64,000 nucleotides of DNA, from assembly GCA_947302435.1 (NCBI GenBank), contig CAMYVQ010000003.1, forward strand, positions 1-64,000. The letters run 5' to 3'. This DNA comes from an uncultured Prevotella sp. (lineage in GTDB: Bacteria > Bacteroidota > Bacteroidia > Bacteroidales > Bacteroidaceae). Position numbers and translations under genes: made by a program. The notes beneath the pieces were generated by a model, which was not told the origin of the DNA, searched no databases, and saw nothing but the letters and a program-made list of their open reading frames with translations. How positions within the stretch are numbered: position 1 is the stretch's first letter; each line of letters begins with the position of its first letter. Positions 61,006 to 64,000 of this stretch are shown piece by piece.

Positions 61006-62862
61006 ATGAAACATTTTGCATTACTTTTTGGAGTCATCCTATTCATATTCTTCAGCTGTAGCAAGGAAGAAGCTTCAGAACTTGAACGTACGACTGCTGC
61101 ATTCGCTGACAGTCTGGGGACTGACATCAGTGCCTTGCAATGGTGGAAAACAACCGTAAACCTGGAAATAGACATTGTTACCGATAAACCAGTGAAACTG
61201 TGGCTATTGTCAACGGAAGACCATGCCGTACTGTATGACTATAAAGAGGTACAGGAAAGCGATACCGTATTCATGACAGCTCCGCAAGGACAAGGCAACA
61301 ATTTTTACATCACTTACCAATATAATAATATATATTCTACGATTGAGATAACACTCTCCGGTAAGCCAGATGAAGTTATTTCCATTGACACTCGACAGCA
61401 GAACAATATGATCAGACGCAGAGCACCTAAAGAGTCGCTGTCTGGTATGAGTATCGATGGCAAACCATCATATTACGAGTTCGAAATGAATCAGTTGTTT
61501 GAGTTTTTCAATATGATGAATATTTCGAGAATCAGTACTAACGCTAAAGAATTAGGGTTGAACTGTAATTACGAATTGGTGTCTAACGGTTCTTTCACGA
61601 TTACATGGGTCAATGGCTATGAATCAGACCAAAGTTCACGCATCTTAGGTTACTATTACCACTCGCCTGGCACGTATGAAGACATCAAGTACGTGGACCT
61701 GTCCGAAACCCATAAATGGGACTATATTGACGGTCTGGCTAAAGTACAATATAAGTTCAGTAAGGAAATTGTCAGAGATGAACATACCTTCAAGTCTAAC
61801 ACATGGTATGATGCCAACTTTGATCTCAACGACAGATATGGTTCCACCTATTCTTCTAATATGGACCGTATCGGTGACGATGCCTACAACATGCAAGCGG
61901 TGTTTAATGAATACGGTTCTTTTATTTCAGCATTAAGAGGTATTTCGTTCGATATTGACGTAGATCCGGGAATGCATATCGGATTCTACCTCCGTTCTGA
62001 CGAAGAGCCCTATCCTCAGCAATATCTGCGTCTCAAGCAGAAAGGTGTCGAACCGTACTCCAAGCACCAATACAATTTCATGGGTTGCTGTTTCTCGGCA
62101 GAAGCGCTGAACATAGACGGCAAACACCGCAGCTTTATCATGGATAATGAGGAAGTCATTTGGATGGGCATGGAAGATATTGTTGAAGGCGGTGACCTTG
62201 ACTGTAACGACGTTATCTTCGGCGTGGTATCCAAAGTGGGTATTGACTATATGCCCGATATTATAACGCCATCCTTTTTTACAATAGGTGAATATTCTAT
62301 ATTCCCTTGGACTATCGCATACGAAGATGTGAACCGGGATGCAGACTTTGATTTCAACGATGCTGTCATCAAACTGATCCCTGACTATGAAAAGGAACTG
62401 TGTTGTGTCACGGTGATGGCCGCTGGCTCTACTACTCGCATGCGCCTGCACTATGACGGTCCAGACGGTGACCAAGACCTCGGTGAGATTCACGAAATTC
62501 TTGGCCAAAGCGACTATCAGAAGACCATCAATACCGAGGCATCGCTTGCCTCCTCACCCTTCGTACAGAAGGACTGTGTACCCTGGCCCAAAGACTATAC
62601 CATGGCCAATGATGCCAAACGTTTCTATATAGAAATACAGCGCGGCACCTGTGAAGACTGTACCGATGTCATTACATTAGCTACCGAACCTGGACAGATG
62701 CCCGAGGCACTGCTTGTGGCCGGCGAATGGAAATGGCCTAAAGAAGGTACGAATATCATATCGTCGTATAGCGATTTCCCTAAATGGGCTAAGGACGTGA
62801 CCCGTACACGCTTCTGGGATTGGTATCAGTCAGCGAGGTCAGAAACGATTGTTTCATATTAA
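61006..62862 (+). CDS. LruC/DUF4114-like surface lipoprotein, second copy in operon II
   Basis: 618 residues. Lipobox FFSC (MKHFALLFGVILFIFFSC). Calcium-type ED-DxDxND motifs: EDIVEGGDLDCND (390-402) and EDVNRDADFDFND (440-452), as in the gene at 43132. The N-terminal region is beta-rich with no named domain; the C-terminus contains paired cysteines (CCVTV, CEDC). Exported to the periplasm or surface; function unknown. Situated between GT32-like and OmpA-like genes with short gaps, so co-expressed with the capsule genes. Confidence 0.78.
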   Translation: MKHFALLFGVILFIFFSCSKEEASELERTTAAFADSLGTDISALQWWKTTVNLEIDIVTDKPVKLWLLSTEDHAVLYDYKEVQESDTVFMTAPQGQGNNFYITYQYNNIYSTIEITLSGKPDEVISIDTRQQNNMIRRRAPKESLSGMSIDGKPSYYEFEMNQLFEFFNMMNISRISTNAKELGLNCNYELVSNGSFTITWVNGYESDQSSRILGYYYHSPGTYEDIKYVDLSETHKWDYIDGLAKVQYKFSKEIVRDEHTFKSNTWYDANFDLNDRYGSTYSSNMDRIGDDAYNMQAVFNEYGSFISALRGISFDIDVDPGMHIGFYLRSDEEPYPQQYLRLKQKGVEPYSKHQYNFMGCCFSAEALNIDGKHRSFIMDNEEVIWMGMEDIVEGGDLDCNDVIFGVVSKVGIDYMPDIITPSFFTIGEYSIFPWTIAYEDVNRDADFDFNDAVIKLIPDYEKELCCVTVMAAGSTTRMRLHYDGPDGDQDLGEIHEILGQSDYQKTINTEASLASSPFVQKDCVPWPKDYTMANDAKRFYIEIQRGTCEDCTDVITLATEPGQMPEALLVAGEWKWPKEGTNIISSYSDFPKWAKDVTRTRFWDWYQSARSETIVSY

Positions 62863-62876
62863 GTGAAAGAGTAAAA

Positions 62877-64000
62877 ATGAGAATACTATTGACAGGGGTT
62901 CTTTGGCTATGTGCCTTGGCCATTCAGGCACAAGCCAAAACGGACAACACCGTATCACTCAAAGACCCTCTATATCTACAATTATATGGCGGCATCAACA
63001 AGTCGGCCAACGAGAATCTGCCCTGGAGTGAATCTACGTCATATCCTTTTTCGTATGGAGCGTTCATAGGCATTGGAAGCGAGTTCTCTTCTCTGTTAGG
63101 TTGGCGTGCAGCCTTGCGCTTCAATCATAACAAGAGCCGCAATGTGCAAGAGTGCGAATCGGACGAGCCGTGGGGATGGAACAATACGGGACTGTTCGTT
63201 GACGGTACATTCGATGTCAGCGATATTTTTCGGAAAAAAGAACGAACTAAGACCCCTTTGTTCAATGTGAAAGCATTTGCCGGCATCGGTGCGGCCTATA
63301 CCTATAGTTTCGATCAGGTGCCTTTGTCCTACACAGAGCCATACTCACGTTCCAGCAAACTGCTGCCTGCCGTGCGTGCGGGTGTCACCGCCACCATGCA
63401 GATAGCAAAACGATGGCGCATTGGTGCTGAACTGAGCCATAACCTATACGAAGACCATTTCAACGGTGTAGCCGCCGCATCGCCCATTGATGCGCGCACC
63501 AATCTGAAAATCGGATTGACCTATCTGTTCGTGAAATACGAACGGGCCAAGAAGCCTGTGCTGCGCAAGAACAGACTCAGACAGTGTCCGCCACTGCCAT
63601 TGCTTGCACCGAAGCCCGAGGATACCAAACTCCGCAAGATTCAGGGACATGCCTTCCTCGATTTCCCCGTGAACGAAACCATCATCTATCCCAAATACCG
63701 CAAGAATCCTGATGAGCTGGCCCGAATCCATAAGTCGGTTGACAGTGCATTGTTCGACAAGTCAATCGTTATCACGAAGATTTCCCTCCATGGATATGCC
63801 TCACCCGAAAGTCCTTGGAGCAATAATGTCCGTCTGGCTAAGGGACGTACCGAGGAATTGAAGAGCCACCTCATGAATAAGTATAACTTCGACACAAAGG
63901 TGTTCAGTACTGAATATACACCTGAAGACTGGGGCAACCTGCGCGACTTCTTGGCTGGTAACCGTGAGCGTAAGGTGAAAGACAACTTCTGGTACGACAA
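62877..64000 (+). CDS. outer-membrane barrel protein with OmpA-like domain, incomplete at window edge
   Basis: An open frame from ATG 62877 to the window end (at least 374 residues), not closed inside the window. Signal peptide (MRILLTGVLWLCALAIQAQA), then a region of alternating strands like an 8-stranded barrel (YLQLYGGINKS, YGAFIGIGSEFSSLLGWRAALRF, VKAFAGIGAAYTYSF, NLKIGLTYLFVKYERAK), then an OmpA-like periplasmic domain (SIVITKISLHGYASPESPWSNNVRLAKGRTEEL). The last part resembles DUF3868 proteins of Bacteroidota that accompany fimbrial genes, so it may belong to a neighbouring surface-structure locus or close the capsule operon. Confidence 0.72.
   Translation, partial: MRILLTGVLWLCALAIQAQAKTDNTVSLKDPLYLQLYGGINKSANENLPWSESTSYPFSYGAFIGIGSEFSSLLGWRAALRFNHNKSRNVQECESDEPWGWNNTGLFVDGTFDVSDIFRKKERTKTPLFNVKAFAGIGAAYTYSFDQVPLSYTEPYSRSSKLLPAVRAGVTATMQIAKRWRIGAELSHNLYEDHFNGVAAASPIDARTNLKIGLTYLFVKYERAKKPVLRKNRLRQCPPLPLLAPKPEDTKLRKIQGHAFLDFPVNETIIYPKYRKNPDELARIHKSVDSALFDKSIVITKISLHGYASPESPWSNNVRLAKGRTEELKSHLMNKYNFDTKVFSTEYTPEDWGNLRDFLAGNRERKVKDNFWYD

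Noticed and set aside
1..64000. Integrases, transposases, insertion sequences, prophage or toxin-antitoxin genes
   Set aside because: None of the supported coding regions shows their motifs; the accessory character of the window comes from polysaccharide genes alone.

Overview
The window reads as a chromosome segment of a Prevotella-like member of the Bacteroidota. The evidence is the promoter style (TTTG, 18-20 bp, then TAnnTTTG, with almost no Shine-Dalgarno sequences), genes such as DUF4494, CotH/T9SS-tail, LruC-type lipoproteins and a UpxY-type regulator, and the ThrA / PGM-like homoserine kinase / ThrC operon. Assignment to genus is inference.

Layout. 1-4872: a partial tRNA-Gly, nspC (polyamine synthesis), a 7-TM protein of unknown role, and a minus-strand operon of a membrane-anchored pseudokinase, a DUF4494 protein and a YggS-type PLP protein. 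5027-13311: exopolysaccharide operon I, made of an orphan receiver protein, an initiating sugar phosphotransferase carrying a degenerate receiver domain, a half-size TolC-like protein, a Wzz-like protein with a decayed kinase domain, a Wzy-like polymerase, a GT2 and an AT3 acyltransferase; a convergent SGNH hydrolase overlaps its end. 14249-20237: two tandem paralogous membrane GT2 enzymes, a GT4, a Wzx flippase and a GT11-like fucosyltransferase. 20347-25728 (minus): five more glycosyltransferases, with a sixth (25804-26970) reading away from a shared promoter region. Wzx and these transferases probably complete system I. 27125-32326: the threonine operon. 32440-34473 (minus): a secreted CotH-family protein.

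34880 to beyond the window end: exopolysaccharide/capsule operon II, 23 same-strand genes over 29 kb with no gap above 70 bp. It opens with a roughly 200-nt leader and a UpxY/NusG-like protein. Then come a TPR protein with a decayed histidine-kinase end, a Wza-like lipoprotein, a Wzz/tyrosine-kinase fusion, genes for a 2,3-diacetamido-uronic acid nucleotide sugar (aminotransferase, N-acetyltransferase, UDP-sugar 2-epimerase, amidotransferase, Gfo/Idh dehydrogenase), an unusual anchorless sugar phosphotransferase, glycosyltransferases, a Wzy candidate, a Wzx, a phosphoethanolamine-transferase-like enzyme, two LruC/DUF4114-like lipoproteins and an OmpA-like barrel protein.

The most interesting proposal is metabolic. 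A 999-residue FAD/Fe-S dehydrogenase of the D-2-hydroxyglutarate/D-lactate type lies directly upstream of the Gfo/Idh dehydrogenase. Enzymes of the WbpB/WlbA type regenerate their NAD+ by reducing 2-oxoglutarate to 2-hydroxyglutarate, so the FAD enzyme may be a dedicated recycler of that by-product. Its reading frame carries two 7-bp tandem-repeat tracts that could make it phase-variable. Other points of note are two 22-bp-period palindrome arrays in convergent intergenic gaps, several pseudo-signalling domains tied to polysaccharide genes, and a possible small inverted repeat around the operon II promoter.
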